64,000 nucleotides of DNA from Thermococcus indicus (GCF_006274605.1 NZ_CP040846.1:2162337-2226336), one strand, 5' to 3'. Positions 54,461-63,932 are shown, counted from the stretch's first letter. The notes: generated from the letters alone by a model not told the origin. Made by a program: numbers and translations.

Positions 54461-55714
54461 TTAAACCCCAAGTTTAAGTTTGACAACCGTCTCCACGTGG
54501 GGCGTGTGCGGGAACATGTCAATCCCCACCGCGGTCTCTAGCGAGTAAACCCCTGCCAGTTCGTCGAGATTGGCCCTGAGGGTCTTTGGATTGCAGGAGA
54601 CGTAAACGATGCTTTGCGGTTTGTCTTTTAAGATTTTCCTTATCAGTTTGGGATGCAATCCCGCCCTTGGCGGATCAACTATTACTGTATCATATTCCGA
54701 AAGATTTTCGACGTCCCGATCCTGGCCGACCCTGAACGCGGCGTCAACGCCGTTGAGCTCGGCGGTTCTGTTCGCCATCTCCACCGCGAAGGGATTTACC
54801 TCGATTCCCTCAACGGAGAACCCCCTTTTGGCCAGATAGATGCCGAAGGTCCCCACGCCGGAGTAGAGGTCGAGGACTTTCCCACCCTCGACCAGTTCGG
54901 CCACTTTCCTAACCAGCGTTACGGCTTGGTAGCTGTTCGTCTGGAAGAAGCTGTTTGGATGGATCAGGTAGGTAACGTCGTCGAGCCGCTCCCGTATGAA
55001 CTCACTGCGCCAGAAGCGCTCTATCTCCCCGTAGGAGACATCGCTCGGGGTCCGGTTCACGCTCCAGTACACCGAGTCCGCGTAGTCAAAGTATTCCGGG
55101 AACTCCGCGGGGAGCTCACCTTCCGATGTGACGAGGTTAACCATCAGCTCGCCCGTGAACTTGCCCTCGCGGATGACGATGTAGCGCAGAAAGCCCTCGT
55201 TCTTCCGTATCTCGTACAAACTCGGGGCGTGGTCCTCTATAAACTCCCTCAGAGAGCGGAGAACCATCCTGCTGGATTCGCCGAAGACGGGGCACCACTC
55301 GATATCAACCGCGTCCCACCACGTGCCGCGCCTCCTGAACCCAATACCGTTTGTCGAAATGACAACATCGATGCGATTTCTGTGACCGTAAATCACGGGT
55401 GATGGAATAACTTCGACGTCCATACCAAGAAGTGCCGAGAGCTTCTCCGCCTTGAACTCAACCTGCCTCTCGTAGGGGACGTGCTGAAGAAGGCATCCCC
55501 CGCAGACCCCAAAACTGGGACACACCGGTTCCACTCTGCTGGATGAGGGCTCTACGACCTCAAAATCGGTGGCGGTTAGCTTCCGTTTTTTCTTCCGCCA
55601 TTTTTTCACTTCAACAACGTCGCCGGGTGCGGTGAAAGGAACGTGGATTTCCCTCTTCCCCATACGTACAACGCCCAGTCCCTCATGGTCGAGCCTCTCA
55701 ACGATTCCCCGCAT
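54461..55714 (-). CDS. RNA m5U methyltransferase of the TrmA/RumA family (archaeal TrmU54-like)
   Basis: The ~417-residue protein has an N-terminal TRAM domain (MRGIVERLDHEGLGVVRMGKREIHVPFTAPGDVVEV). Fe-S cysteines occur in CPSFGVCGGCLLQH and ECPVFG-like WCPVFG. The SAM motif is VLDLYSGVGTFGIYLA, the catalytic Cys is in VYVSCNPKT, and the general base region is DPPRAGLH. It resembles Pyrococcus abyssi PAB0719, which makes m5U54 in tRNA. The RlmD-like rRNA paralogue is the alternative. ATG 55714 matches the TRAM start. Confidence 0.88.
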   Translation of the reverse strand: MRGIVERLDHEGLGVVRMGKREIHVPFTAPGDVVEVKKWRKKKRKLTATDFEVVEPSSSRVEPVCPSFGVCGGCLLQHVPYERQVEFKAEKLSALLGMDVEVIPSPVIYGHRNRIDVVISTNGIGFRRRGTWWDAVDIEWCPVFGESSRMVLRSLREFIEDHAPSLYEIRKNEGFLRYIVIREGKFTGELMVNLVTSEGELPAEFPEYFDYADSVYWSVNRTPSDVSYGEIERFWRSEFIRERLDDVTYLIHPNSFFQTNSYQAVTLVRKVAELVEGGKVLDLYSGVGTFGIYLAKRGFSVEGIEVNPFAVEMANRTAELNGVDAAFRVGQDRDVENLSEYDTVIVDPPRAGLHPKLIRKILKDKPQSIVYVSCNPKTLRANLDELAGVYSLETAVGIDMFPHTPHVETVVKLKLGV

Positions 55715-55792
55715 AATCCCCCCTCCCCGATACGCTTTATAAACCTGCCCTTGGATACCTGCCAACCATGCCCACGGAAGGTTTATTTAGTT

Positions 55793-55812
55793 CGTTAACG
55801 TAACTAGTAACG
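55793..55812 (+). promoter_or_regulatory. Dyad at the wHTH-minD promoter
   Basis: CGTTA and TAACG arms (20-base span) with an extra GTAAC half site between them lie just after a TTTATTTAG TATA-like element (55782-55790) and before the wHTH start. It is a plausible autoregulatory operator. Confidence 0.3.
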
Positions 55813-55822
55813 GTGCCACCGA

Positions 55823-56038
55823 ATGTTCGGCAGGCGTAAGGATGCTGTGTATAAGGTACTCGCCACAAAAAAGAGGGCGGTCGCCCTCCAGAGCCTGAGC
55901 GCCGAACTTGAAACACCCGCACCCGCGGTCTTCAGGGCCGTGAAGGAGCTGGAATCCGACGGTCTCGTTGAGGTCTTCTACGGCCAAGACAAGGCCGCCA
56001 TAATGGTTCGCGCCAAAACAATAGGGGACTACATCTGA
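55823..56038 (+). CDS. Small winged-helix DNA-binding protein
   Basis: The 71-residue protein MFGRRKDAVYKVLATKKRAVALQSLSAELETPAPAVFRAVKELESDGLVEVFYGQDKAAIMVRAKTIGDYI is a minimal winged helix-turn-helix, with recognition helix near APAVFRAVKELESDG. It probably regulates transcription. It is followed 50 bases later by the MinD-like gene, and a dyad lies over its own promoter. Confidence 0.7.
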   Translation: MFGRRKDAVYKVLATKKRAVALQSLSAELETPAPAVFRAVKELESDGLVEVFYGQDKAAIMVRAKTIGDYI

Positions 56039-56088
56039 GCCCCTTTCAATAATTTTCTTTGGAATTAATGCAGCCGGAGGCCCAGTTA

Positions 56089-56922
56089 ATGGTATCCATA
56101 GTCATCACAGGAAGGGGAGGTGCGGGAAAAACAACACTGAGCGCAAACCTGAGCACGTACTTCTCACGAGGGGGCTACCGCTCGCTCGTCGTGGACGGCG
56201 ACCTGTACCTCCCAAAGCTCGCCTTTCACTTCGGGATATACAACCCCCAGTACAACATCCACACCCTTCTGAAGAACCCGAACATGAGGGTGGTCGATGC
56301 GGTCTACCACGACCCGAAGACCAAAGTTGATATCCTACCCGGCAGTTCCAAGTTATACGACGTCATCGACCTCGACCAGAAAAGACTGAGGGAGATAGTG
56401 AGGGAGATCGGAACCCGGTACCGGGTTACCATAATAGACTCACCCGTTGGGATACCCTTCGATACGATATCAACCTTCCGGCTCGCCCAGTACCAGCTCA
56501 TCATAGTGGAGATAGAGCGCTGCCCGATACACTCTGTACACAGAATGATCGAGAACGAGGTCGTGAAGCTCAAATCGCTGGGGGACGCGTACGGCCTCAA
56601 GGTCGGCGTAATACTCAACAAGGTGCGGGAATCGTCCCGTAGTGTGGATGATATAATCGACTTTCTCGAGTACAGCGTGGACGTGCCCGTGGTCGGCGTC
56701 ATACCCTTCGATCACAGGGTTCCCGAGGCGACGAACTACGGGAGGCCGGTTCTAGACTACGCGCCCCACACCAAGGCATCGCGGGCGATAGCCGAGAGCG
56801 GCGATATCCTGAACGGGTGGATATTCGGAAGGGAGAAAAAGGAAGGCATGCTCCACCGGTTCTACGAGGCGATAATCTCATTCCTCCACTCCGGTCGAGT
56901 CCCTGCGGGCAAAAAGCTCTGA
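56089..56922 (+). CDS. MinD/ParA-like ATPase with altered signature lysine
   Basis: The 277-residue protein [29 protein letters not shown] is a SIMIBI-class ATPase. Other motifs are [30 protein letters not shown] (Walker B) and [10 protein letters not shown]. The usual KGGxGKT signature Lys is Arg9 here (GRGGAGKT). The C-terminal [15 protein letters not shown] could be an amphipathic membrane helix as in MinD. ATG 56089 has CCGGAGG about 9 bases upstream; ATG 56068 is an alternative. It overlaps convergent pyrE by 45 bases. Its cargo is unknown. Confidence 0.8.
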   Translation: MVSIVITGRGGAGKTTLSANLSTYFSRGGYRSLVVDGDLYLPKLAFHFGIYNPQYNIHTLLKNPNMRVVDAVYHDPKTKVDILPGSSKLYDVIDLDQKRLREIVREIGTRYRVTIIDSPVGIPFDTISTFRLAQYQLIIVEIERCPIHSVHRMIENEVVKLKSLGDAYGLKVGVILNKVRESSRSVDDIIDFLEYSVDVPVVGVIPFDHRVPEATNYGRPVLDYAPHTKASRAIAESGDILNGWIFGREKKEGMLHRFYEAIISFLHSGRVPAGKKL

Positions 56923-57438
56923 GACCGTGACCAGGGGTATGAACCGGTACTTCTCCCCTATTCTCTCACCAGCACCCTCTTCCCTGTCGACCACCACGCT
57001 TATGGCGACTATCTCAGCCCCAGCCTTCTCCAGAACCTCAGCCGCGCGCAGAACGCTTCCACCGGTGGTCGTCACGTCCTCAACCAGGAGTATCCTCTCG
57101 CCGGGCTTTACCTCGCCCTCGATCTGGCTTCCGGTGCCGTGTCCCTTGGGCTTCTTGCGGACTATGACGAGGGGCTTTCCGGTTTCCAGCGATAGGGCCG
57201 TCGCTATCGGCACGGCCCCGAGTTCCGGGCCGGCGACGCGGTCGAACTCGATGCCAAGCGCTCTGGCCTTCTCCGCCATCAGCCTCGCGATTATCCTCAG
57301 CGCCCCCGGATTGGTGGAGAGCTTCTTGACGTTGATGTAGTAGTCGCTCTCCCTGCCGGAGGTGAGAACGAAGCGGCCGAAGAGGATGGCCCCCTCGGAG
57401 AAGAACATCTCGATGAGCTGGCCCTTTACCGCCTCCAT
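56878..57438 (-). CDS. pyrE: Orotate phosphoribosyltransferase
   Basis: The 186-residue protein [40 protein letters not shown] has the OPRT N-terminus, the [11 protein letters not shown] catalytic loop and the PRPP motif [19 protein letters not shown]. It makes OMP from orotate in pyrimidine synthesis. ATG 57438 follows GAAGGTG at six bases and is preferred over an overlapping GTG. An inverted repeat lies between the TATA box and the start. Confidence 0.94.
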   Translation of the reverse strand: MEAVKGQLIEMFFSEGAILFGRFVLTSGRESDYYINVKKLSTNPGALRIIARLMAEKARALGIEFDRVAGPELGAVPIATALSLETGKPLVIVRKKPKGHGTGSQIEGEVKPGERILLVEDVTTTGGSVLRAAEVLEKAGAEIVAISVVVDREEGAGERIGEKYRFIPLVTVSELFARRDSTGVEE

Positions 57439-57451
57439 TTTGGACACCTTC

Positions 57452-57489
57452 GTGTAAATTCCTCAGCAGTTCCAGAGGAAAATCTACAC
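57452..57489 (-). promoter_or_regulatory. Long inverted repeat in the pyrE promoter/leader
   Basis: On the minus strand GTGTAGATTTTCCTC pairs with GAGGAATTTACAC across a 10-base loop (outer GTGTA/TACAC, inner TTCCTC/GAGGAA). It starts right after the TTTTAAATCA TATA element (57491-57500) and spans the expected transcription start, so a DNA operator is more likely than an RNA hairpin. Confidence 0.45.
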
Positions 57490-57545
57490 CTGATTTAAAA
57501 AAGTTGGTGCCAACGTTAATAAGGGTGAATGGTGAAGGAACTACC

Positions 57546-58286
57546 ATGACACCGGAGAAGGTCATCGAGTACTACTTCGGGATCATAACGGTGGTCGGAG
57601 GCCCCTCAGTTCTTCTGAGCATCAAGTACACCCTCCGGAGATGGCGCTCCCTCCCGGAGAGCGGCTGGAAGGTTCCGGGATTCGCCTTCGGCATCCTCGG
57701 CCTCGTCATAGCCTCGTTCCTTGAGGCACCCCTCCTGTTCCTCAAGACGTGGATTGCCCTGGCCTTCGCGGCCGGAATAATCGAGGAGTCGGTGAAGCTC
57801 CTGCCCCTGAAGTTCTTCGGGCGCTCTCCGGAATGGGAAAGGTGGAAGCTCGTCATAGGCGCGGGCCTCTTCCTGGGCGTTGTGGAGGGAATATTCTACA
57901 CCGCGGGAATCTTCGCCCTGAACCAGGAACCCTACCTCGTGGCCGTGAGGATAGTGCTGATGGGGCTCCACACGGTCTGGGCGGCCATTTCCGTTGGCTT
58001 CCTGCTGGGAGAGACCGGGTGGAAGCGCTTCTCCGGGCTGGCCTTTTCGATGATGGCCCATACCCTCTACGACCTTCCCTCCTTGGCCATGGTTGATGGC
58101 TACTCCGGAAGCGTGATCGCCTATCTCGCCGGGCTCTCAACGGGCTTCCTGCTGGCCACCCAGCTTATGGCTAAGAAGGCCGCGGAGCTTGTCGGGAGAC
58201 TGGTTCCAAAGGAGGATGAAGAAACGGGCGAAGTGCGGGAAAATGTTGAAGAAACGGAGGAAAACAAGATCACCTCTTCGCCTTGA
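57546..58286 (+). CDS. PrsW-family intramembrane protease-like protein
   Basis: The 246-residue membrane protein has about seven hydrophobic helices. It carries the PrsW pattern: [17 protein letters not shown] (Glu-Glu), [17 protein letters not shown] (second conserved Glu), [18 protein letters not shown] (His) and [13 protein letters not shown] (second His). PrsW relatives are glutamic/metal-dependent membrane proteases related to CAAX proteases. The tail is acidic and cytoplasmic-looking. It overlaps the convergent ligase gene by 17 bases. Confidence 0.75.
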   Translation: MTPEKVIEYYFGIITVVGGPSVLLSIKYTLRRWRSLPESGWKVPGFAFGILGLVIASFLEAPLLFLKTWIALAFAAGIIEESVKLLPLKFFGRSPEWERWKLVIGAGLFLGVVEGIFYTAGIFALNQEPYLVAVRIVLMGLHTVWAAISVGFLLGETGWKRFSGLAFSMMAHTLYDLPSLAMVDGYSGSVIAYLAGLSTGFLLATQLMAKKAAELVGRLVPKEDEETGEVRENVEETEENKITSSP

Positions 58287-59949
58287 ACCTCTCCTGGAAC
58301 TCGTAGAGCTGGGCTATGCGCTCGATAGTGTCGGCTTCCTCAGGACTCTTGTCCTCCCTTAAAGCGACGTAGCGCGGGAAGCGAAGGGCAAAGCCGCTCT
58401 CGTACTTCGGGCTCTTCTGTATCTCCTGGTAGGTGACCTGGATAACGACCTTCGGTTCTATCTCGACGTACTTGCCCTCCTCACGGACTATGAGCGGCTT
58501 GAGCATCCTGGTGAACTCGGCCAGATCCTCGTCGGTGAAACCACTCCCAACCTTCCCGACGGGGACGAAGTTTCCACTGTGCGGGTCGAAGGCCGCAACC
58601 AGGAAGGAGCCGAGGAAGTGCGCCCTCCTCCCCTCGCCCCATTCCGCACCTATTATGACGAGGTCGAGGTCCTCCATCGTGGGCTTTATCTTGAGCCACT
58701 TCTTGCCCCTGTTTCCGGGCTCGTAAACCGAATCCAGGCGCTTCGCCATCAGCCCCTCGTGGCCGAGCTCAAGGGCGCGCTGGTAAAAGGTCTCCGCCTC
58801 ATCGACGTTATCCGTGACCAGCTGCTCCGCCAGCCTTATCCTCTTCCCCGGAGATACCACCTCCTCCAGCCTCTTCCTGCGCTCGGAGAAGGGTGTGTCT
58901 ATCAGCCCCTCACCGTCAACGTAGAGGACATCGAAGAGGTTCAGCTCGAGGGGGATCTTCTCGATCATCTCCTCGATGTTGTACTTTCTCCTGAAACGCC
59001 TAAGCACATACTGGAAGGGCCTGGGCTTCCCACCCTCGCCGACGGCAACGAGTTCACCCTCCACGATGGCCTCTTCAGCTTTTACGCTCTCCAGGACGGC
59101 GTCAACAACCTCGGGAATTGACTTCGTCACGTTCTCCAGCCGGCGGGAGTAGATGACGACCCTGTCACCGTCCTTGTGGACCTGAACCCTGGCACCATCG
59201 TACTTAATCTCGAACGCCGCCTTTCCGCCCATCTCCACCAGAGCTTCCTTCACGTTGGCCGCGTTTTGAGCGAGCATCGGCCTTATGGGCTTGCCCACCT
59301 GAATCCGGACCCTTGAGAGGCCGTCGTTGCCCTCGAGCTTGGCCACCCTCGCAACGTAGCCGAAGTCGCTCGTGAGCATATATGCCCTCTCCACGAGCTC
59401 GGCCTTGACGCCGAAGGCGCTCGCTATGGCGTCCCTCATGAGTCCCTCCGCAACACCGGTGCGCATGGTTCCAAGGACAGTCCTGGCGAGGTACTTGCCC
59501 TCCTCCGGCTGGGCGTCCATGAAAAGGTTGGCCAGGTACTTCAGCTTCCTGTCCTGGCTTCCCTGCCCGCTGGCCTCGGCCATCTTCACGAAGGTGTCGT
59601 AAACGCGCTTTATGGTCAGCGGCTGGGAGAAGAAGCTCTTCTGCTTTTTCTTCTTCAGGGCCAGGGCAACGCTCTCACCGAGGTCGCCGGTGTCCCTCAC
59701 GGAGTTCTCTATCTCGCGCTCAGGAACCCCGGTAGCCATAGAGACGGCCTTTATGAGGAGCTTCTCACCCACTCCAAGCTCCCTCTCGTCCCAGTCCGGG
59801 AAGACCTTTCCGAGAATGAGGTACGGTATTATCTCAAGGAGCTCATCGGGGGTTCTCTTTAGAAAATCGGAGACGAATCTGGTCTTAAGGGTCTTGAGGG
59901 TCGTCTTCTCCAGACGCCTGTAGAGGTCGGCCAGTTCGGCGTATTTCAT
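58270..59949 (-). CDS. lig: ATP-dependent DNA ligase
   Basis: The 559-residue protein [30 protein letters not shown] is the Thermococcales replicative ligase. The AMP-accepting Lys249 lies in [16 protein letters not shown]. Other nucleotidyltransferase motifs are [59 protein letters not shown] (motif V) and the OB-fold domain after it. It seals nicks during Okazaki-fragment joining and repair. Thermococcus ligases can use ATP and, in some reports, NAD+ or ADP. Confidence 0.96.
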   Translation of the reverse strand: MKYAELADLYRRLEKTTLKTLKTRFVSDFLKRTPDELLEIIPYLILGKVFPDWDERELGVGEKLLIKAVSMATGVPEREIENSVRDTGDLGESVALALKKKKQKSFFSQPLTIKRVYDTFVKMAEASGQGSQDRKLKYLANLFMDAQPEEGKYLARTVLGTMRTGVAEGLMRDAIASAFGVKAELVERAYMLTSDFGYVARVAKLEGNDGLSRVRIQVGKPIRPMLAQNAANVKEALVEMGGKAAFEIKYDGARVQVHKDGDRVVIYSRRLENVTKSIPEVVDAVLESVKAEEAIVEGELVAVGEGGKPRPFQYVLRRFRRKYNIEEMIEKIPLELNLFDVLYVDGEGLIDTPFSERRKRLEEVVSPGKRIRLAEQLVTDNVDEAETFYQRALELGHEGLMAKRLDSVYEPGNRGKKWLKIKPTMEDLDLVIIGAEWGEGRRAHFLGSFLVAAFDPHSGNFVPVGKVGSGFTDEDLAEFTRMLKPLIVREEGKYVEIEPKVVIQVTYQEIQKSPKYESGFALRFPRYVALREDKSPEEADTIERIAQLYEFQERFKAKR

Positions 59950-59993
59950 CTTCACCACCTAGGGAGGAGTTAGGGGGAGGGGGATAAAAGGGT

Positions 59994-60896
59994 TTAGCCG
60001 ACCCACCTGCCAACCTTCGGCTTTCCCTCGTGGATTCCGGTCACGTCGTAAGGCAGGTTGAGGTCGGAAAGGAGGTTTCTGGCATTTTCCACCTCATCTT
60101 TGCGGAGAAAGGCAAAGAGGCCCCTACCAAGCATTATCATGGAGCTGGGGGTGGAAATTACCCTGTCCAGCTCCCTCGCAAGTTCCAGGAGTTCCCCGCT
60201 CAGGAGGCCAGTTTTTTCAGCGAATTCTCTCGCGAGGGCCATCATTCTCTCAGGCCTCGGCTCCCGGAGGAGCCTCTCAAGGGCTCCCCTCCCCTCGCGC
60301 TCTATGGCCCTCACGACGTCTCCGTCCAGGATTTCCCTGGTTGAGAGCCTCCCCAGGGGGACGACGAGAACGCGGTAATCCTCGAAGAATAGGTTGTCAA
60401 CGACGCCAACTCCGGGGCCGCCGGCCTTAACGCGAACCTCGATTCCCCCCGCGAGCTGGCCCATAACGTCCCCAAGGCCGCCCCTGTTGATGACCTCGTG
60501 CCTGTGGGCTGTCTGACCAGCTCTAAGCCACGTCCCCCCGAAGGCGTAGCTCAGCGCCAGAGCGGTTCCCAGAGCACCGCCGGCGCTGTTGCCGAAGCCG
60601 TGGCCGTTCGGGAAATCGAAGTACTGCCAGATTTCAACCTCACCGAGGAAATCATCGGGAACTATCTCGTCCGCAACGGAGTAGCTTATGATCGCCCGTC
60701 CCCTATCAACCGGCTCGCCGTTGAAGGCGATGTGTATGTGCCTCTCGAGGGTGCCGGTTTCTATGCTCGCGAAGACGTTGACGCCCTTGTCGAGGTTCAC
60801 CCCGGCCCCGAGGGAGCCGGCCCTGAGCGGGTCGTCGTGAAAAATTGGAACGAAGAATGCCGTTATGTGAGCCGGAACGAAGGTTCTAACGAGCAA
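59994..60896 (-). CDS. Pantoate kinase (archaeal GHMP kinase)
   Basis: The 300-residue protein starts MLVRTFVPAHITAFFVPIFHDDPLRAGSLGAGVNLDKGVNVF. It has the GHMP ATP loop NGHGFGNSAGGALGTALALSYAFG and the C-terminal STPSSMIMLGRGLFAFL. It is the COG1829 family shown in Thermococcus kodakarensis to be pantoate kinase, which with phosphopantothenate synthetase replaces the bacterial route to 4-phosphopantothenate. TTG 60896 is chosen because GGAGGTG lies five bases upstream. An open frame continuing far upstream is antisense shadow over the NhaC gene region. Confidence 0.9.
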   Translation of the reverse strand: MLVRTFVPAHITAFFVPIFHDDPLRAGSLGAGVNLDKGVNVFASIETGTLERHIHIAFNGEPVDRGRAIISYSVADEIVPDDFLGEVEIWQYFDFPNGHGFGNSAGGALGTALALSYAFGGTWLRAGQTAHRHEVINRGGLGDVMGQLAGGIEVRVKAGGPGVGVVDNLFFEDYRVLVVPLGRLSTREILDGDVVRAIEREGRGALERLLREPRPERMMALAREFAEKTGLLSGELLELARELDRVISTPSSMIMLGRGLFAFLRKDEVENARNLLSDLNLPYDVTGIHEGKPKVGRWVG

Positions 60897-60964
60897 CCTC
60901 TCACCTCCGAGAAAAGTGTGTCCTTGGCCTTTTAAAACTGGCGAGAAAAGGGAAAAGGAAAGGT

Positions 60965-62560
60965 TCAATCCTCGGCAACATAAACTGGAACCTTTCCGTG
61001 CGGTATGCCGTACTTCTTGCCGTACCACTCGCTGAGGAAGTACCAGGCGCCGACAAGGAGGATCAGGCCAAGCGGCAGGAGTACTGCCCAGCTGTGGACA
61101 CCGAGGCCAAAGAGTATGTAGAGGAATACTCCAACGCCCGATGCGGTTACCGCGTACGGCACCTGCGTTGTGACGTGGTCTATGTGGTCCGAACCGGAGA
61201 ACATCGAACTCATGATGGTCGTGTCGCTGATCGGTGAGCAGTGGTCGCCGAAGATACCGCCGGCGAAGACGGCTCCGATTGCGGCGAAGACCTCGGGGCC
61301 GACGTAGCCGGTGACGCCGTAGGCGAGCGGTATGGCGATGGGCAGCATGATGCTGAAGGTTCCCCAGCTCGTTCCAGTGGTGAAGGAGATGAACATAGCG
61401 ATGAGGAACACTATCAGCGGCACCCAGCTGCCGGTGACGCCTGCGCTCTTGGCGAGGTCGACGATGTACGGGGCGGTTCCGACGGCGTCGGTGGCGCTCT
61501 TGATGCTCCAGGCCAGGAGCAGTATCGTGTTGGCTATGACCATCTGCTTCATGCCGCGGACGATGGCGTCCTCGGCCTCCTCGATGGTCATGCGCTTCAT
61601 GACCAGGACGAGGAAGAAAGCAACTACGACCATGGCGAAGGAACCCCAGAGAAGCGCCAAGGCGGAGTCGGAGTTTCCAAGGACCTCCATGAGGCCGCCC
61701 TCGGCGTAGGCGGCGCTTCCACCGCCGGTGTACCACATACCGTAGAGCGTGATGAAGATCAGCGTCAGTATCGGCCAGATGAATATGTGAACGCTGCCGT
61801 CCTCCTTCGGCATGCCGAGGTCAACCTCGGTTGTCATGAGCGGTTTCGCACCGTCGCGGAGAACCTTGCCCTCGGTCCTGGCGCGGTACTCTGCGTGGAG
61901 CATCGGCCCGTAGTGCCTGTGGGTGAAGGCCACGATGAAGACCAGTATTATCGCCAGTATCGAGTAGAACCTGAAGGGAACGCTGTGCATCCAGGCGACG
62001 TAGGCGCCGTAGTCAACGTTGAGGTCCTTGAAGGCGTCGCCGATGAGGCCGACCTCGTAGCCTATCCAGGTCGAGACCAGAGCCAGTCCCGCAACGGGTG
62101 CAGCGGTTGAGTCGTCTATGTAGGCGAGCATCTCACGGGAAACGCGGGTCCTGTCGGTGATGGGCCTCATGGTGTTACCGACGATGATGGTGTTGGTGTA
62201 GTCGTCGAAGAATATTAGCACACCGAGAAGCCATCCCATCATCGCGGCACCGCGGCTGCTGCGCACTTTGCTCGCCAGGGCGCGGCCTATCGCCATCGCT
62301 CCTCCCGACTTGTATATGAGTCCCACGCCCGCACCGATGAGGAAGTCAAAGAGGAGTATCTTGACGTTCCAGTCATCGATGGCGTTGCCGACTATCCAGT
62401 CGAGGGTCTGGGTGGTTCCCGTCACCGGGTTCCAGCCGGAGACCATTACACCTCCAATCCAGACACCTGCAAACAGCGCCAGGATAACCCTCTTCGTCCA
62501 TATCGCCAGGATAATAGCCACCAGGGGTGGCAGCAGAGACAGTATCCCAAAGTCCGACAC
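60965..62560 (-). CDS. Na+/H+ antiporter of the NhaC family
   Basis: The ~531-residue membrane protein has about 12-13 hydrophobic segments, beginning ILSLLPPLVAIILAIWTKRVILALFAGVWIGGVM. It contains the NhaC-type blocks GWLLGVLIFFDDYTNTIIVGNTMRPITDRTRVSREMLAYIDDSTAAPVAG and FTTGTSWGTFSIMLPIAIPLAYG with GIFGDHCSPISDTTIMSS. It exchanges sodium for protons, or possibly moves amino-acid-derived anions. GTG 62560 follows GGAGGTGAAACC. Two palindromes lie in its promoter and leader. Confidence 0.88.
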   Translation of the reverse strand: MSDFGILSLLPPLVAIILAIWTKRVILALFAGVWIGGVMVSGWNPVTGTTQTLDWIVGNAIDDWNVKILLFDFLIGAGVGLIYKSGGAMAIGRALASKVRSSRGAAMMGWLLGVLIFFDDYTNTIIVGNTMRPITDRTRVSREMLAYIDDSTAAPVAGLALVSTWIGYEVGLIGDAFKDLNVDYGAYVAWMHSVPFRFYSILAIILVFIVAFTHRHYGPMLHAEYRARTEGKVLRDGAKPLMTTEVDLGMPKEDGSVHIFIWPILTLIFITLYGMWYTGGGSAAYAEGGLMEVLGNSDSALALLWGSFAMVVVAFFLVLVMKRMTIEEAEDAIVRGMKQMVIANTILLLAWSIKSATDAVGTAPYIVDLAKSAGVTGSWVPLIVFLIAMFISFTTGTSWGTFSIMLPIAIPLAYGVTGYVGPEVFAAIGAVFAGGIFGDHCSPISDTTIMSSMFSGSDHIDHVTTQVPYAVTASGVGVFLYILFGLGVHSWAVLLPLGLILLVGAWYFLSEWYGKKYGIPHGKVPVYVAED

Positions 62561-62575
62561 GGTTTCACCTCCAAC

Positions 62576-62588
62576 GGGTTTCAAACCC
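62576..62588 (-). promoter_or_regulatory. 13-base palindrome in the NhaC leader
   Basis: GGGTTT-C-AAACCC is a perfect inverted repeat about 16 bases before the likely GTG start and close to the expected transcription start. It could be an operator or a small RNA hairpin near the ribosome-binding site. Confidence 0.4.
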
Positions 62589-62592
62589 ATAA

Positions 62593-62605
62593 ATATCGGC
62601 GATAT
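62593..62605 (-). promoter_or_regulatory. 13-base palindrome adjoining the NhaC TATA box
   Basis: ATATCG-G-CGATAT is a perfect inverted repeat. It overlaps the downstream edge of the TATA element (TTTATATATC on the minus strand, about 62602-62611). Its centre is 17 bases from the centre of the second palindrome. Confidence 0.4.
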
Positions 62606-62867
62606 ATAAATTTTCCTGGAATATTTTTGACATATCGTCGGTTCCTCGAAAATACTGCTGAACTGCCACGCAGATTCATGATATTACACGACCACTTTAG
62701 TGAACATTTCTGATTTCCTGCATTATTAGATACTTTCAAGTACATTAATGAGCACCACACCAATAAAAACCTTTCCCAGAAAAGCTTCAGGTCGGTTCAA
62801 ATGGGACCTTAAAAAAGCCAGATGTTTCCCGTTCACTCGGAATAGTAATTGAAAGGTGAAGGAAGGT
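62606..62867. other. Intergenic region between udg and the NhaC gene
   Basis: This AT-rich 262-base stretch holds the NhaC promoter at its left end. I see no tRNA, C/D pattern or credible small gene in the rest. Confidence 0.4.
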
Positions 62868-63455
62868 TCATAGTGAGGAACCGATGAGCTCCCCGAGCCT
62901 GAGAAAGTCCTTTCTGAGCTCTTCCTTTATGGGCGGCCGGTAGAGCGCGGCGGCAGGGTGATACATCGGCATTATGATTATCTTCCCGAAGAGCGTGTGG
63001 GCCTCGAAGGTTTTTCCGTGTATCTTGCTTATGGGCTCCGGCTCAAAGCCGAACTTCTCCAGGATGTACCTCATGGAGTGCCTGCCGAGCGGAACTATAA
63101 CCCTGGGTCGGATGATGTCTATCTGCCTGTCGAGGTATGGGGAGCAGGCCTTTATCTCATCCTCCGTCGGGTCCCTGTTCTCTGGAGGCCTGCACTTGAC
63201 TATGTTGGTTATGTAAACCTCATCCCTGGTGAGACCTATCTCAGCCAGGAGCTCGTCGAGTACCTTCCCTGCCCTTCCGACGAAGGGGAGCCCCTTCTGA
63301 TCCTCCCAGTAGCCCGGCGCTTCCCCGACGAACATCACCTTGGCGTCATAGCTCCCGGAACCGGGAACGGCGTTGGTTCTAAGGCCCCCGAGAGGGCATT
63401 TCTGGCAGTTCCTTATGCGCTCTCCAAGCTTCCGCATGAGTTCTTCCTTTCCCAT
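62868..63455 (-). CDS. Family 4 uracil-DNA glycosylase (Fe-S)
   Basis: The 195-residue protein MGKEELMRKLGERIRNCQKCPLGGLRTNAVPGSG has the family-4 UDG pattern. The [4Fe-4S] cysteines are at about 17, 20, 87 and 103 (CQKC, CRPPENRDP, ACSPYL). The catalytic motif is VGEAPGYWEDQKGLPFVG and the later motif is YHPAAAL. It removes uracil from DNA, which is important at high temperature where cytosine deaminates. It lies nine bases after the upstream small gene in an operon. Confidence 0.95.
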   Translation of the reverse strand: MGKEELMRKLGERIRNCQKCPLGGLRTNAVPGSGSYDAKVMFVGEAPGYWEDQKGLPFVGRAGKVLDELLAEIGLTRDEVYITNIVKCRPPENRDPTEDEIKACSPYLDRQIDIIRPRVIVPLGRHSMRYILEKFGFEPEPISKIHGKTFEAHTLFGKIIIMPMYHPAAALYRPPIKEELRKDFLRLGELIGSSL

Positions 63456-63464
63456 GGGAGCACC

Positions 63465-63815
63465 TCATGAGAGCGTCTTCTGGGAGAGGTAAGCTTTGAG
63501 GAACTCGACCCAGGCGGTGTAGTAGCCCTTCTCGTACTCGTCCCTGAACTCATGCTCGAGTATCCCCTGGAAGTGCTCGAGGAGCTTCTCCGCCTTCTCC
63601 CTGTCGTGCTCACCGATGAGCTGGACTATGAGGGAGTTGGGGTCGTTGTCCTTTATGGCGCTCATGAAGCCGTTTATGGCCTTGCCGTAGCCCCTGCCCC
63701 ACTCATCGGGACCGGCCATCTTCTGGAGCTTCTCCAGGTGCCCCTTGGCCCTGGAAAAGTCCCTCTTCAGCAGGGCCCTAAGGAACATCTCCATCCTCAT
63801 CTCTCTCGCCGGCAT
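63465..63815 (-). CDS. Small helical conserved hypothetical protein
   Basis: The 116-residue protein MPAREMRMEMFLRALLKRDFSRAKGHLEKLQKMAGPDEWGRGYGKAINGFMSAIKDNDPNSLIVQL is all-helical and has a C-terminal EHEFRDEYEKGYYTAWVEFLKAYL. ATG 63815 has GGAGAGGTGAT upstream; the frame continues 5' without coding character. It is cotranscribed with the uracil-DNA glycosylase gene. No family function is known to me. Confidence 0.65.
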   Translation of the reverse strand: MPAREMRMEMFLRALLKRDFSRAKGHLEKLQKMAGPDEWGRGYGKAINGFMSAIKDNDPNSLIVQLIGEHDREKAEKLLEHFQGILEHEFRDEYEKGYYTAWVEFLKAYLSQKTLS

Positions 63816-63932
63816 TTTATCACCTCTCCAAGGATAGCACGGCCGGCTTTTAACGGTTTCTGGGGTCGAACGGTTCCGCGAATTACCCACATATGCCCCA
63901 TACCTATGCAGGAAAATTTGCATATTTACGCA

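Noticed and set aside
60897..61736. Apparent N-terminal extension of pantoate kinase
   Set aside because: The frame is open upstream, but it lies on the same strand over the end of the NhaC gene in another frame. It gives low-complexity Arg/His-rich sequence, while a strong ribosome site precedes TTG 60896.
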